Both the position numbers and the translations under genes were made by a program. A stretch of DNA of 64,000 nt, from assembly GCA_013816805.1 (NCBI GenBank), contig JACDDS010000012.1:1-64000 (forward strand). The letters are read 5' to 3'. This stretch comes from Chitinophagales bacterium (GTDB lineage Bacteria > Bacteroidota > Bacteroidia > Chitinophagales > UBA10324). Below the pieces are notes generated by a model. It was given only the letters and a program-made list of their open reading frames with translations, was not told the DNA's origin and ran no database searches. Of this stretch, positions 35,974 to 45,773 are shown piece by piece (position 1 is the first letter of the stretch; the number at the start of each line of letters is the position of its first letter).

Positions 35974-36314
35974 TCAGAAAAACAAGAATACATTATATAA
36001 TCTCATATTTCATAATTCTACTCGGATTAATTCATATTTATTTTGCCCGTTGCAGACATGAGTTTGATATTGATACTCTGTATTTTATTGGTTCAGGTAT
36101 CGCCATAATATTTGCAGGGTTAATAAATCTTATGGAAATTAGAACTGCAACGGCCTTTAATATGAGAATAACCGTCTTCACTAACATTTTAATGTTTTCA
36201 CTTTTCATAGTGAGTGCTTTTGCCCTTCATCAGCCGCAGGTTAATATCGCAATAGTTCTGTTTGCAATCGCTTTTTTCCTCTCAATCAAAAAAACTTCCG
36301 TTCCCGTGAAGTAA
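35937..36314 (+). CDS. Small integral membrane protein of the mer-like operon, unknown function
   Basis: A frame of up to 125 residues with four hydrophobic segments (ISYFIILLGLIHIYF, then FIGSGIAIIFAGLINLM and two more). The ATG used overlaps the preceding gene by 37 bases and gives an odd N-terminus (MSSTAGRG). TTG at 35967 is a better-placed alternative start, just before the preceding stop. No family is recognised. Its position suggests a membrane partner in metal handling. Confidence 0.6.
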   Translation: MSSTAGRGQLLLIRKTRIHYIISYFIILLGLIHIYFARCRHEFDIDTLYFIGSGIAIIFAGLINLMEIRTATAFNMRITVFTNILMFSLFIVSAFALHQPQVNIAIVLFAIAFFLSIKKTSVPVK

Positions 36315-36359
36315 ATAAGTCCATCAAGTCCAAGTAGTCTAACCATTATCTGTTTAACT

Positions 36360-36724
36360 TCTGCATTGGAGGCTCCAGAGAACAAATACAACAGGAAGTT
36401 AAGAGATGATGAAGAAAATCGCATTGCTGCTGAATTACTTATAACCCTGGAAGGGCTGCTACAGTATTTTTATTCAGTGTTCAGCCACTGGGTGTACATG
36501 TAACGTTATACACCGAGGATAATAATTTTTACGATTATTATAAGCGACAGTTAGCATACGTGATACTTCCTGATGGAAGCTGTTTAAATAAACTGTTGAT
36601 TCGTGAAGGATACGCAAAACCAGAGGCTGAATACTACTGCAAAATGTTGTTAGAATATGAGCGAATTAATTTCGCTACACAGCAAGCCAGACAAGGATTG
36701 TATGCTCTTGCACCGTTATTTTAG
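36360..36724 (+). pseudogene. Thermonuclease (SNase-like) gene relic
   Basis: Two frames together spell the C-terminal two thirds of a staphylococcal-nuclease-like protein. The first reads ALEAPENKYNRKLRDDEENR and ends near 36450. The second, shifted, runs from GRAATVFLFSVQPLGVHVTL through YKRQLAYVILPDGSCLNKLL and EGYAKPEAEYYC to a stop at 36722-36724. The N-terminal catalytic part is missing and no start is present. It lies between the mer-like operon and tRNA-Lys. Confidence 0.75.
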
Positions 36725-36803
36725 AATGTTTCCCATATGTTTCCCACAGAAAGAAAAATGGAGTGCAATTAGTTGATTTGCAATATATTATATTACATAT
36801 ACG

Positions 36804-36876
36804 TGATCCCGCTGGGACTCGAACCCAGGACCCCAACATTAAAAGTGTTATGCTCTACCAACTGAGCTACGAGATC
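36804..36876 (-). tRNA. tRNA-Lys (anticodon TTT)
   Basis: On the minus strand the 73 bases fold as a tRNA: acceptor stem GATCTCG paired with CGGGATC, D arm with AGCTCAGTTGGTAGAGC, anticodon loop CTTTTAA giving TTT, and T arm GGGTTCGAGTCCC. The discriminator base is A and CCA is not encoded. The bases just beyond its 3' end contain a 9-base direct repeat (TGTTTCCCA at 36727-36735 and 36738-36746). Confidence 0.96.
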
Positions 36877-36957
36877 AATTTTAAAAAAGTGTGGGCAAAG
36901 ATAACCTGAACAATAGTATTTTCAAATTCTATCGTTCATTTCCCAAAACCCAATAAA

Positions 36958-37893
36958 TTATGTCTGGTTGTCGGCATAGATTGCTGTAACAGCCAATCCG
37001 CCACTCTTCCGGTATCCGCGGTACATGCCTTCAGAATTAAAAGGCATTTCAATATTGCAAAACCGGTCAATGGCAATCAATCCGCCCTCTGCTCCCAGGG
37101 AAACTAATTTTTTATGCACAACAAGGTCGCAGGCCTCCCGCAGCAGCATGTCTTTATATTCCATTAAGGCATGTACATCATAGGCTACTACAGCCCGGAT
37201 AAAAAATTCTCCATGGCCGGTGCACGATATCGCACACGTACTGTTATTAGCATACGTGCCGGCTCCAATTACAGGGCTGTCCCCTACCCGTCCGAAGCGC
37301 TTGTTGGTAATACCGCCCGTCGAAGTCGCCGCTGCAAGGTTCCCATAACCATCGAGAGCTACTGCTCCTACCGTTCCGTATTTTTTTTCTCCGCCGTGGT
37401 CAAGTGTAATAACATCGTGCTTTAAGGCGTGCTGCCATTGATTGTATCGTTCCTGGTTAAAAAAATAGTCATCACCTTCCAGCCGAAGATTTCTTTCACG
37501 GGCGAATTCTTCGGCACCTTCGCCGCATAAAAAAACATGCTCTGAATGAAGCATTATCTCTTTAGCCAGGGCGATGGGGTTTTTTACATGCTTTATACCC
37601 GCTACCGCACCTGCTTTCAGATCAGAACCATCCATAATAGAGGCGTCCATTTCGTGCTTTCCCTCATGGTTAAAGACAGAACCCTTGCCTGCATTGAAGT
37701 AAGGATAATCTTCTAGGCATTCCACCGCAGCTTCTACTGCATCAATGGCACTTCCATTGTTTTCCAGAATCCTGTAACCTGCTTCTATGCCCAATTCCAG
37801 GGCTGCCCGGTAATTTTTTTCTTTTTCCGAAGTCAGGATTTTTTTAAAAATGGTGCCGGCTCCGCCATGCACGGCAATTGCAAATTTTTTCAA
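36958..37893 (-). CDS. iaaA: Isoaspartyl peptidase / L-asparaginase (plant-type, Ntn hydrolase)
   Basis: A 311-residue precursor of the IaaA family that cleaves isoaspartyl dipeptides and asparagine. It self-cleaves before the catalytic threonine in KYGTVGAVALD (near residue 178) to give alpha and beta chains. Substrate residues are visible in RFGRVGDSPVIGAGTYA, and the N-terminus AIAVHGGAG is typical. There is no signal peptide. It sits alone between tRNA-Lys and a TPR membrane protein, both on the same strand. Confidence 0.95.
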   Translation of the reverse strand: MKKFAIAVHGGAGTIFKKILTSEKEKNYRAALELGIEAGYRILENNGSAIDAVEAAVECLEDYPYFNAGKGSVFNHEGKHEMDASIMDGSDLKAGAVAGIKHVKNPIALAKEIMLHSEHVFLCGEGAEEFARERNLRLEGDDYFFNQERYNQWQHALKHDVITLDHGGEKKYGTVGAVALDGYGNLAAATSTGGITNKRFGRVGDSPVIGAGTYANNSTCAISCTGHGEFFIRAVVAYDVHALMEYKDMLLREACDLVVHKKLVSLGAEGGLIAIDRFCNIEMPFNSEGMYRGYRKSGGLAVTAIYADNQT

Positions 37894-37969
37894 CAGGTAA
37901 TTTTTTTATTCCTGAATGGTTTCAATGATCATTTTATTGATAAGGTATAAACGTTTTCGTTTACAAAAA

Positions 37970-39865
37970 TTACAATCCCAATTGTTTTATGGCATCCATT
38001 CCTGCCAATGCCTGCGCATGCTGCGGATTCAGGAACAGCGTTTTCTGCCAGCATTGTTTTGCCTTTTCATATTCTTTTTTTGAAAAATAAGCTCCTCCAA
38101 GGTTATACCAGCCCTCCGCATCATTTGGTGCATATCGGACTGCTGTCAAAAACTCCGTAATGGATGCATCAAAATTCTGGCTGGTACCTTCCGTCATTCC
38201 CTTCTTATAATGGTAATTAGCAAGATACTTATCGTACTCCTTTAAGTTTCCATCATCAGGATCGATAGCACGGGCCTTATTCCATGCCGCCTCTGCTTTT
38301 TCGGTGCTGTCCAGCCGCACATACGCCACGCCGATGTTTAGCCATGGTGTAATAAACCCGGGTTGAATGACAATACTTTTTTTGAAATAACCGATAGATG
38401 TTTTCAAATCGCTGATCTTTTGAGCCTGCTCCGTTACCTGGTCACTGTTATGCACCAGTGCAACACCGGCGTAGGCGTTAGCCCGCGCACTTCCTGAAGA
38501 CAATTTTACATCATGCAGAAATAATGTTTCATCTGATTTCCAATCTGTATTCCGGGAGATCACTTTAATTGCACTTAATATAACTACTATGAAAGTGAGT
38601 GCCACGGCCACGCCGGATTGCACAGCCATCCTCCAATTCAATTTCATAACCGCCCTTCGTAAGATTTCAACTACTATTATTACAAAAGAAATGGATGGCT
38701 GAAAAAGAAAACGCTCTGCCATAGGCGCTCCAATGTTAAACAGCAAATTGGAAACAATGAATATGCTTGCGAGATAGAAAAGTATGCAATAGCTGACCAG
38801 ATCTTTTGACTTTAATTTATAGATGGCATAACCAATGAGTGAAGCATGGATGATGAGTGAAAGCAATACGAGGGGACTGGCAAAACTCTGATACGGAATC
38901 TGATTGAAAGAATAATCGTAAGTGAGGTAATAGGGGGAAAAAAGCAAATGCAAATTTTTAAGATAAACCAATAAAACGGTTGCGTACTTCTGCAGAGGTG
39001 TTGCAAGCACAAACGGATTATCCAAAACGCTTTTTATTTCATTGTTCTGGAAGCCTAATAAAGAAATACGGATAAGCACATAGAACACGGCAACCAGTAA
39101 AAATGGAATGGTAAGTCTAAAAATCCTTAACCAACTTTCTTTCGCGAAAAAATAAAGTGTAAGCGGAATGATGAAGAGGAAGGTGAATCCGTTTTCCTTG
39201 GAAAATAATGCAAGGAAATAAAAAATAACAGAAAAAATAAAGTGTTTTATTTTATGGGTCTGGTTAATGTACAGAAGCAGGAAGTAGAGATTTAATAATA
39301 GAAAAAGCAATGAAAAGATTTCATCACGACTTTTTATGTTCGCTACTACCTCACTGTGTACGGGGTGAATAACAAACAAAATGGAAGCACAAAATGCTCC
39401 GATTTGGAAGCCTGGTAATATAAACTTCCGTAGAAGAACCAGGAGCACAACGCCAGTTAAAGCATACAACAGCACATTTATTAAATGATGCATTGCAGGA
39501 CCATTTCCAAAAAAAGAGTTTTCTATGGCAAAGGAGACAAGTGACAAGGGGCGGTATCTGCCTCCGGATAAATTTTTTGACTGACCGATAGATCCATAAA
39601 AGCTATCGTGGGAAAGGATGTCCGGAATGCCGCTGATGCCCCGCTGGACAAATGCATTATCGCGCAGCACTAATCCATCATCCAGCGCGTATCCGTTCCA
39701 TATGGAATTTCCGTAAAAAAGAAATGAAAGCAGTATAACAGTTATAACCTGATTTTTTCGGGAAGAAAATAGTGCGTCTAATCCTGTTTTACCCCGTGGT
39801 TCAATCAGGGGATTTAGCGGCTGTTGTTTTATTCCGGAAACCCGCTTTTTCTTTTTCTCTTTCAT
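37970..39865 (-). CDS. Multi-pass membrane protein with C-terminal TPR repeats (TMTC/ArnT-like)
   Basis: A 631-residue protein. After a basic cytoplasmic N-terminus (KEKKKKR) come about eleven hydrophobic segments with the loop motif DDGLVLRDNAFVQRG near residue 65 and IHPVHSEVVANIKSRDEIFS near 175, as in TMTC-type GT-C mannosyltransferases. Residues from about 450 form two or three tetratricopeptide repeats (PNDAEGWYNLGGAYFSKKEYEKA). A glycosyltransferase that uses a lipid-linked sugar is a reasonable guess, with the TPR part binding the protein target. No partner genes are adjacent. Confidence 0.75.
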   Translation of the reverse strand: MKEKKKKRVSGIKQQPLNPLIEPRGKTGLDALFSSRKNQVITVILLSFLFYGNSIWNGYALDDGLVLRDNAFVQRGISGIPDILSHDSFYGSIGQSKNLSGGRYRPLSLVSFAIENSFFGNGPAMHHLINVLLYALTGVVLLVLLRKFILPGFQIGAFCASILFVIHPVHSEVVANIKSRDEIFSLLFLLLNLYFLLLYINQTHKIKHFIFSVIFYFLALFSKENGFTFLFIIPLTLYFFAKESWLRIFRLTIPFLLVAVFYVLIRISLLGFQNNEIKSVLDNPFVLATPLQKYATVLLVYLKNLHLLFSPYYLTYDYSFNQIPYQSFASPLVLLSLIIHASLIGYAIYKLKSKDLVSYCILFYLASIFIVSNLLFNIGAPMAERFLFQPSISFVIIVVEILRRAVMKLNWRMAVQSGVAVALTFIVVILSAIKVISRNTDWKSDETLFLHDVKLSSGSARANAYAGVALVHNSDQVTEQAQKISDLKTSIGYFKKSIVIQPGFITPWLNIGVAYVRLDSTEKAEAAWNKARAIDPDDGNLKEYDKYLANYHYKKGMTEGTSQNFDASITEFLTAVRYAPNDAEGWYNLGGAYFSKKEYEKAKQCWQKTLFLNPQHAQALAGMDAIKQLGL

Positions 39866-39989
39866 AATCTTTCAGGCTGAAAGGTAATACTGGTTTCAAA
39901 GATAAAGGAACACAATCTTTACTCTTTGGTTTATTACTTTTATGCCATCCCTTCAGTATAGCTTACCACGTTATAATTGTAAATTTAAG

Positions 39990-40772
39990 ATGATGAGTTA
40001 TTCCTATATAGAAATTGAGAAAAACGACCGTATTCAATATATAATCCTTTCACGCCAGGAAAAAAAAAATGCGCTCAATTATGATTTTGTCACGGAGCTG
40101 AAAGATGCATTGCAAGCAGCAGAAAATGACAATTCCACAAAAGTGATAATCATAAAAGCAAAGGGGAATGTTTTTAGCGCCGGGGCTGATCTTGAATATC
40201 TGCAGCAACTTCAAAATTTTTCTTTCGAAGAAAATCTTGCTGATTCCAACCACCTTAAGGATTTGTTTCTACATATATACACTTCAAAAAAAGTGGTGAT
40301 TGCGCAGGTGGAAGGCCATGCTATTGCGGGAGGCTGCGGCCTGGCAACCGTGTGTGATTTTTGCTTTGCCGTTCCCGATGCAAAATTTGGATATACCGAA
40401 GTGAAGATTGGCTTTATCCCTGCACTGGTAATGGTTTTTCTTATAAGGAAAATTAATGGGTCTAAAGCAAAGGAATTATTACTTACCGGCAAACTGATAG
40501 GCGCAAACGAGGCAGCCGCCATTGGACTGATAAATGCTGTAGCTGATCAGGATCGAATTGAAATATTTGTTAAAGATTTTGCAACTGCCTTGTGCAACGA
40601 AGCCTCTGCACAGTCAATAGCTGCCACAAAAGAAATGTTGAACAAAATTTCTTCAATGGATTTGAGCAGTGCGCTTGATTACGCCGCACGAATGAACGCC
40701 AATACCCGTGCAAGTGAAGATTGCAAAAAAGGTATTGAATCATTTCTGAAAAAAGAAAAAATCAATTGGTAG
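39990..40772 (+). CDS. Enoyl-CoA hydratase/isomerase family protein
   Basis: A 260-residue crotonase-fold enzyme. The oxyanion-hole segments are FSAGADLEYL and VEGHAIAGGCGLATVCDF, and the catalytic-glutamate region reads GYTEVKIGFIPALVMVFL. The start chosen (MMSYSYIEIEKND) gives the standard N-terminus; an ATG at 39942 would add 16 residues (MPSLQYSLPRYNCKFK) not expected for the family. It is probably a methylglutaconyl-CoA or general enoyl-CoA hydratase, but the substrate cannot be read. It stands alone, convergent with mazG. Confidence 0.9.
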   Translation: MMSYSYIEIEKNDRIQYIILSRQEKKNALNYDFVTELKDALQAAENDNSTKVIIIKAKGNVFSAGADLEYLQQLQNFSFEENLADSNHLKDLFLHIYTSKKVVIAQVEGHAIAGGCGLATVCDFCFAVPDAKFGYTEVKIGFIPALVMVFLIRKINGSKAKELLLTGKLIGANEAAAIGLINAVADQDRIEIFVKDFATALCNEASAQSIAATKEMLNKISSMDLSSALDYAARMNANTRASEDCKKGIESFLKKEKINW

Positions 40773-40812
40773 CACCAGAATGAGTTAGCAAGCCTAATCT
40801 TCAAGATTTGCT

Positions 40813-41613
40813 TTACTTAAAAGTTTCTTTTGCCGTATTCCACAGAGCATCCATTTCCTGCAGAGTCATCTCTTTAAGCTTTTGATTTTTCTCTTGGGCT
40901 AAATCTTCCATCATTCGAAAGCGATTAATAAATTTTTTATTTGTCTTTTCCAATGCCGCTTCAGGATCAATAGAGAGAAATCTTGAAAAATTAACCAAAG
41001 AAAAAAGCAGGTCACCAAATTCGCTTTCCATCTTTTCTTTTTCAAAGGCTGAAAGGTTTTCGCTGTGTGAATATTCGCTGAATTCATTCAGTTCCTCTTC
41101 CACTTTCTTCCACACCTCTTCCTTATTTTCCCATTCAAAGCCTACTTGTTTTACTTTATCCTGGATCCGAAAAGCTTTCACTACAGCGGGAAGAGATTTT
41201 GGAACCCCTTCGAGAACAGATTTTTTTCGCTCTTCCATTTTTATCTGTTCCCAATTACGCTTTACATCCGCTTCGGAATTGACCTTTACATCACCGTAGA
41301 TATGAGGATGACGTTTAATGAGCTTATCACATAGCGAATTGATAACTTCCGTAATATCAAATTCTTTTTTTTCAGCAGCAATTTTTGCATAAAAAACTAG
41401 ATGCAGCAACACATCCCCCAGCTCTTCCTTCAGTCCCTGCATATTTTTCTCATCTATGGCATCGGTAAGCTCATAGGTTTCTTCAATGGTAAGCAGCCGA
41501 AGGGATTCAATGGTTTGCTTTTTATCCCAGGGACACTGCTCCCGCAACTCGTCCATAATTTTCAATAAGCGATCAAGGGCAATTCCGGCAGGAGTCATGA
41601 GATACCCATTCAA
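40813..41613 (-). CDS. mazG: Nucleoside triphosphate pyrophosphohydrolase
   Basis: Housekeeping NTP pyrophosphatase that clears non-canonical or excess nucleotides. It has 266 residues with the tandem MazG domains: CPWDKKQTIESLRLLTIEETYEL near the N-terminus with the metal-binding EExxE-type helix (ELGDVLLHLVFYAKIA), and a second copy in the C-terminal half (EFGDLLFSLVNFSRFL). Full length. A start at the inner Met (residue 6) is possible. Confidence 0.96.
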   Translation of the reverse strand: MNGYLMTPAGIALDRLLKIMDELREQCPWDKKQTIESLRLLTIEETYELTDAIDEKNMQGLKEELGDVLLHLVFYAKIAAEKKEFDITEVINSLCDKLIKRHPHIYGDVKVNSEADVKRNWEQIKMEERKKSVLEGVPKSLPAVVKAFRIQDKVKQVGFEWENKEEVWKKVEEELNEFSEYSHSENLSAFEKEKMESEFGDLLFSLVNFSRFLSIDPEAALEKTNKKFINRFRMMEDLAQEKNQKLKEMTLQEMDALWNTAKETFK

Positions 41614-41632
41614 ATTCTCAGTACAGATAAAA

Positions 41633-43267
41633 TTATTTATTTCCTATAAGGATTTTTGCAGAGCCAAGTAATTGATTTCCCTGTGCAACTAACAGGTAAC
41701 TGCCAATTGTAAGATTACTGGTGTTTATGGAAAGGCTTTGCTGTTGCATGATGCTGATATCTGTTTTAGCGTATACAACTTGTCCCAGCATATTCACTAA
41801 TGAAATTGAAATGGTTACAGGCGATGGAGCGTATAGCTGAACATTTACTTCACCTGGTAAGACTGAGTAATTTAAAGTGAATGGAAATTTTGGAGAAGAT
41901 CCATTTGCCAGGTACAGTGTATCTTCCAGGTAGCAGTTGTGGACACTTTCAACTATAGTGTCATTTAATGCAACCTTAAAACTATCGAGCCTTTCCTTGT
42001 ACAGCTGGATTAATTGCTGATAGTTTGAGTTTAGTATTTGGTTTTCATTTTCTTCCGGATCTTTATTCAGATCAAAAAATTCTTCCGTCAACCCATCACA
42101 GTAATAGTATGTATAGGCATAATTTTTATCACGCACTTGTCTTAATGCAGGCAATGTTTCATTAGAAAGGACTTCATAGTAAATCGAGCTACGATTCACA
42201 GAGCCATCATATAATTGTTTCAGCGAAATACCATCAAAATTATAGACAGATGGATCAATGCCGGCAGCATCAAGGATAGTTGGAGCAAGATCAACATTCA
42301 AAGCAAACTGATCATTTACGATTCCGCTAATTGGAAACCATGCTGGAAAGCGTATGAACAGAGGCACCTTGCTCGATTCTTCATAAGCCAGTCGCTTTAC
42401 CTGGAGCTGATGTTCGCCCCATAAGTGTCCGTTATCACTGGTAAATATCACCATGGTATTATCCAAAAAATTCCTGCTCGTGAGCTTGCTGAAAATACGC
42501 TGCACACTGGCTTCCACACCGGCAAGCATCTGATAATAGAGGCGCAAAGTGGTATCTAAATCTATAGTATCCTGTATGTAAAAGTGAAAATCCCGGAGAA
42601 AGCTTGGATAATTATGCTGGAAAAAATAAAAATTATCCGGGATGGGCATCGGAATGCTATCGTAAAGCGAATCATCCTGTTGACGGGGCTGAAAAGGTGT
42701 GTGCGGAGCGAGGTGACTAACCATTAAGAAAAATGGTGTGTCTGCAGGCTCATCCAGCAGAAAGCCAACCGCTGAGTCAGTAATAATATCCGTTTTATGT
42801 CCAAAATAAGAACGTACTACTCCATTGTAATTGAACTGAGCATTGCTATAATCTTCGCCGATGGATGCGAACCAATAATCCCATCCCTGCTGCGGGTCAG
42901 TGGCCCAATCATACTTTCCGACAAAGCCAGTGCGATAGCCGTTGGTCTTTAAAATACTTTGCAATTGAATGAGCGTGGAGTCAGGTGTAAAGCCATTGTT
43001 TCTGGCTCCGTTCTTATGGGGATATAAACCTGTAAGCAGAGACGCACGGCTGGGAACGCACAGGGAATAAACACAGTAAGAATTTGAGAAATTGACACCT
43101 TCATTCGCAATACGCGAAATACTGGAATCATTGAAAAAATCCGGGCCACCATTGGGTGAAAAGGAATCAAACCGGGCATCGTCAAGCAAAATAAGTAATA
43201 CGTTCGGCTTTGTCTGGGAATAACAAAATCCGCCCATTAACATTAAACAGAAAACAATAAACTTCAT
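41633..43267 (-). CDS. Secreted sulfatase with type IX secretion C-terminal tail
   Basis: A 544-residue exported arylsulfatase-family protein. It has a signal peptide (1-17, ending CYSQ), metal aspartates Asp29-Asp30 in LLILLDDARFD, and the sulfatase signature CVPSRASLLTG with Cys70, the residue converted to formylglycine. The last 80 residues are a beta-sandwich tail (NMLGQVVYAK and IGSYLLVAQGN), a type A sorting domain of the T9SS, so the enzyme is cell-surface or secreted. The substrate is probably a sulfated glycan. The maturing enzyme (anaerobic SME or FGE) is not in this window. It ends 19 bases from the mazG start. Confidence 0.92.
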   Translation of the reverse strand: MKFIVFCLMLMGGFCYSQTKPNVLLILLDDARFDSFSPNGGPDFFNDSSISRIANEGVNFSNSYCVYSLCVPSRASLLTGLYPHKNGARNNGFTPDSTLIQLQSILKTNGYRTGFVGKYDWATDPQQGWDYWFASIGEDYSNAQFNYNGVVRSYFGHKTDIITDSAVGFLLDEPADTPFFLMVSHLAPHTPFQPRQQDDSLYDSIPMPIPDNFYFFQHNYPSFLRDFHFYIQDTIDLDTTLRLYYQMLAGVEASVQRIFSKLTSRNFLDNTMVIFTSDNGHLWGEHQLQVKRLAYEESSKVPLFIRFPAWFPISGIVNDQFALNVDLAPTILDAAGIDPSVYNFDGISLKQLYDGSVNRSSIYYEVLSNETLPALRQVRDKNYAYTYYYCDGLTEEFFDLNKDPEENENQILNSNYQQLIQLYKERLDSFKVALNDTIVESVHNCYLEDTLYLANGSSPKFPFTLNYSVLPGEVNVQLYAPSPVTISISLVNMLGQVVYAKTDISIMQQQSLSINTSNLTIGSYLLVAQGNQLLGSAKILIGNK

Positions 43268-43459
43268 GCAAGGTGTTATAGAGCAATATTAGAATATTTC
43301 AGCCGGACGGATAAAAGTATTTATTCACCGGTATTTTAATATTGTTATAGGATTGATAAGCACATCTAACATCCTGATTAAAAAGGTAATCTGATTTTTA
43401 ACGGAAGGTGTAGCTTTAAAGGCAAAAGCCTAATTTTATAATCGAAAAAGAAATTTTTT

Positions 43460-43837
43460 ATGCCTGTAAGGCCCGACGATTATTATCCCGAAAAGCAATA
43501 TTATGCAATAGGTGAGGTTGCCAAAATGCTTAACCTTTCTGTTTCCAACCTTAGGTTTTGGGAAAAAGAGTTTGAAATACTCCGTCCGAAAAAAAATGCT
43601 AAAGGTGACCGGTTCTTTACAAAAAAAGACTTGGAATATCTTAAGCTTATCCATCACCTGTTAAAGGAAAAGGGATATACCATTGATGGTGCGCGGAAGA
43701 AATTAATGCAGAACCAGGATCTTGTAACTGACCGTGTGGCAGTATTAGATTCCTTAAAAAAAATCCGTTCTTTTCTGGTTACCCTGAAAGATTCCATGGA
43801 GAAAAAGGAAGGCACTGAAGAAATTAGCAGTAAATAG
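43460..43837 (+). CDS. MerR-family transcriptional regulator
   Basis: A 125-residue DNA-binding protein. The winged helix (YAIGEVAKMLNLSVSNLRFW) is followed by FEILRPKKNAKGDRFFTKKDLEYL and a coiled-coil tail. It lacks the C-terminal Cys residues of metal-sensing MerR proteins and is close to the short Bacteroidota MerR proteins of unknown ligand. It lies divergent from the sulfatase gene, with 192 bases between them. Confidence 0.9.
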   Translation: MPVRPDDYYPEKQYYAIGEVAKMLNLSVSNLRFWEKEFEILRPKKNAKGDRFFTKKDLEYLKLIHHLLKEKGYTIDGARKKLMQNQDLVTDRVAVLDSLKKIRSFLVTLKDSMEKKEGTEEISSK

Positions 43838-43897
43838 ATATAAAGTGTCGGCTGCTGCCTTTTGGATAATGAAAAGGTGCTATCCATTTTTATCTTT

Positions 43898-45592
43898 TCA
43901 GAACTGAAAATTCTTGCCGGGTATATTCATTCTGACCCCAGCCTGGAATACAGAAGTTGAGGAAGCAGATGAAGAAACATTGGACCTTGTTCTGCGATAC
44001 ACATAAGACACATCCACATACAGATTGTGTTTGATCATCCAGGCAGCGCTTAATTCACTGAGAAATAACTTTGTTTTTACACCCTGCCCTACCTCATTAT
44101 TGTAGATATGAATCACATTGGTTTGGTCCGTTGGAAAAAAAATATTAGCCCCGTAATTCAATCCTGAGGTATCGTTTCCCTGGCGGGCGAACGTCCATCT
44201 CCATTGAATGGTAACAGGAAAAACAGGCTGGTAACGGATTTTTCCGGTCCACTCATTAAAATTCGCTCCAAGTGGGTGAGCCAGTGCCTGGTTGTAATTA
44301 GTATAGCTGGAAACAGTGTCGTAATGAGTATAAGTATACGGGCGAACATGATTCCATTCCAACTGCAAATCGAAATTCTGTATATCAAATGCGTCTATAT
44401 ATTTAATGCCATTTTGAAGACCGTATTTATCTCCCCAATATCCTTTACCATTTTTAGATTCACCTATATTAAGATCGTCTATCATCAATTGACCATACCA
44501 GGAAAAATGGTGTAAAAAATTAATCCGGTAATCGGCGCCAAGCATTGTATTATCAGGGCTTCCAATCAATTGTTCCACAGATCGGTAAAAAATGATCGGG
44601 TTGAGATATTGCAGTTCAAATCCATTGTTACGGTGAAAAACCACGCTTTCCCATAAGCCTGCATTTAGAAACTTTGTAACATTGATGCTCAGGTGATGAA
44701 ATGCTGCAAATTTCTTGGGAAGCAACTGATCACCGCCTCTCAGAAATTTACCGGTCATGTCAGCAAAAATATTTTGATAGCTAAACTTCCATACCTGGGT
44801 TTGGAGTTTTAAAAAGATATAATCTTCCGAAAAATCAGAGAGTGCAAGCGAACGAATACCATTACCGATAAAATTTTTATCATGCCCAAACTGAACAGTG
44901 ATAAATTTTGCCACCTTAAAATCGAAATATCCTTTTGCATCAAAAAAATCGACGCCTTCCTTACCGAAAGTTTTATAGTATCCTTCATTTGGCAAGGCAC
45001 CGAAAGAATCCGTTCGCTCTCTTACGAACAAGGGAAACCGCGCCTGGTTTTCAGTTAAGAAAAAATAATAGCCAACCTTTTTTGAGATCCAGCCACGTAA
45101 ATCAACTCCACGGGTATTGATATACAGTGTGCGGTCAGATGCAGACTCTTTTCCTATATTAAATTCAAATACCGGGTTAATCTTTATCAGGAAATCATTT
45201 GAATGGTATTGGTAAAAATCCGCGGGTGAATTATAAAAATATTTTAAAAATGAATGGCGACTTTCAGCGCTATCGTTGCTCCATTCCTGGTTATCAAGTC
45301 GCAGGTATTCAATAGCCATTATATCTGTGTTAGACAGGGATATAGATTTACCCCGCATTGAATCGAGAAAACGAATCGCATTCTGGCGAAGTAAAGGCAG
45401 GCAGGAAAAATGCAGGTCATCAGAAACTTTTCCCGATTTAATCTCAAAACGGGAAAGATAATTATAGGAAAAATCGTTTAAAGGGATGAAAGCACTTTGT
45501 GCACAGGCCTTTTTTGAGGGAGAAAAAAAAAGAAGCCAACAAACCATCAAGCAGCATCTGAACATTACATTGAACGCAGGAAAACCATTCAT
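43898..45592 (-). CDS. Outer-membrane protein, RemB/Wzi-like
   Basis: A 564-residue exported protein with a leader (hydrophobic 10-24, cleavage near ACAQ). It is rich in alternating strands with Tyr/Phe/Asn, and ends in a barrel-closing stretch (VFQAGVRMNIPGKNFQF). The central block GHDKNFIGNGIRSLALSDFS with LKLQTQVWKFSYQNIFA recalls RemB, an outer-membrane protein of gliding flavobacteria, and the related Wzi-like capsule-assembly barrels. A role in surface polysaccharide attachment or gliding is inferred from that resemblance only. No gliding genes are nearby. Confidence 0.65.
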   Translation of the reverse strand: MNGFPAFNVMFRCCLMVCWLLFFSPSKKACAQSAFIPLNDFSYNYLSRFEIKSGKVSDDLHFSCLPLLRQNAIRFLDSMRGKSISLSNTDIMAIEYLRLDNQEWSNDSAESRHSFLKYFYNSPADFYQYHSNDFLIKINPVFEFNIGKESASDRTLYINTRGVDLRGWISKKVGYYFFLTENQARFPLFVRERTDSFGALPNEGYYKTFGKEGVDFFDAKGYFDFKVAKFITVQFGHDKNFIGNGIRSLALSDFSEDYIFLKLQTQVWKFSYQNIFADMTGKFLRGGDQLLPKKFAAFHHLSINVTKFLNAGLWESVVFHRNNGFELQYLNPIIFYRSVEQLIGSPDNTMLGADYRINFLHHFSWYGQLMIDDLNIGESKNGKGYWGDKYGLQNGIKYIDAFDIQNFDLQLEWNHVRPYTYTHYDTVSSYTNYNQALAHPLGANFNEWTGKIRYQPVFPVTIQWRWTFARQGNDTSGLNYGANIFFPTDQTNVIHIYNNEVGQGVKTKLFLSELSAAWMIKHNLYVDVSYVYRRTRSNVSSSASSTSVFQAGVRMNIPGKNFQF

Positions 45593-45773
45593 TGAAGAAA
45601 ATATAGAAGAGTTAAGCTACCAGATAATAAGATATGCGATCTGATAGAAATTTAATTTAAGTATTGATATAAACAAAGGCTATAATCAAAAATAGAGTTT
45701 ATTTCAGCAGCAGATTCGCAACCTTTTCCAAATTATTCCTCTATAATTATTTTAGTACATTGTAAAGTATCAA

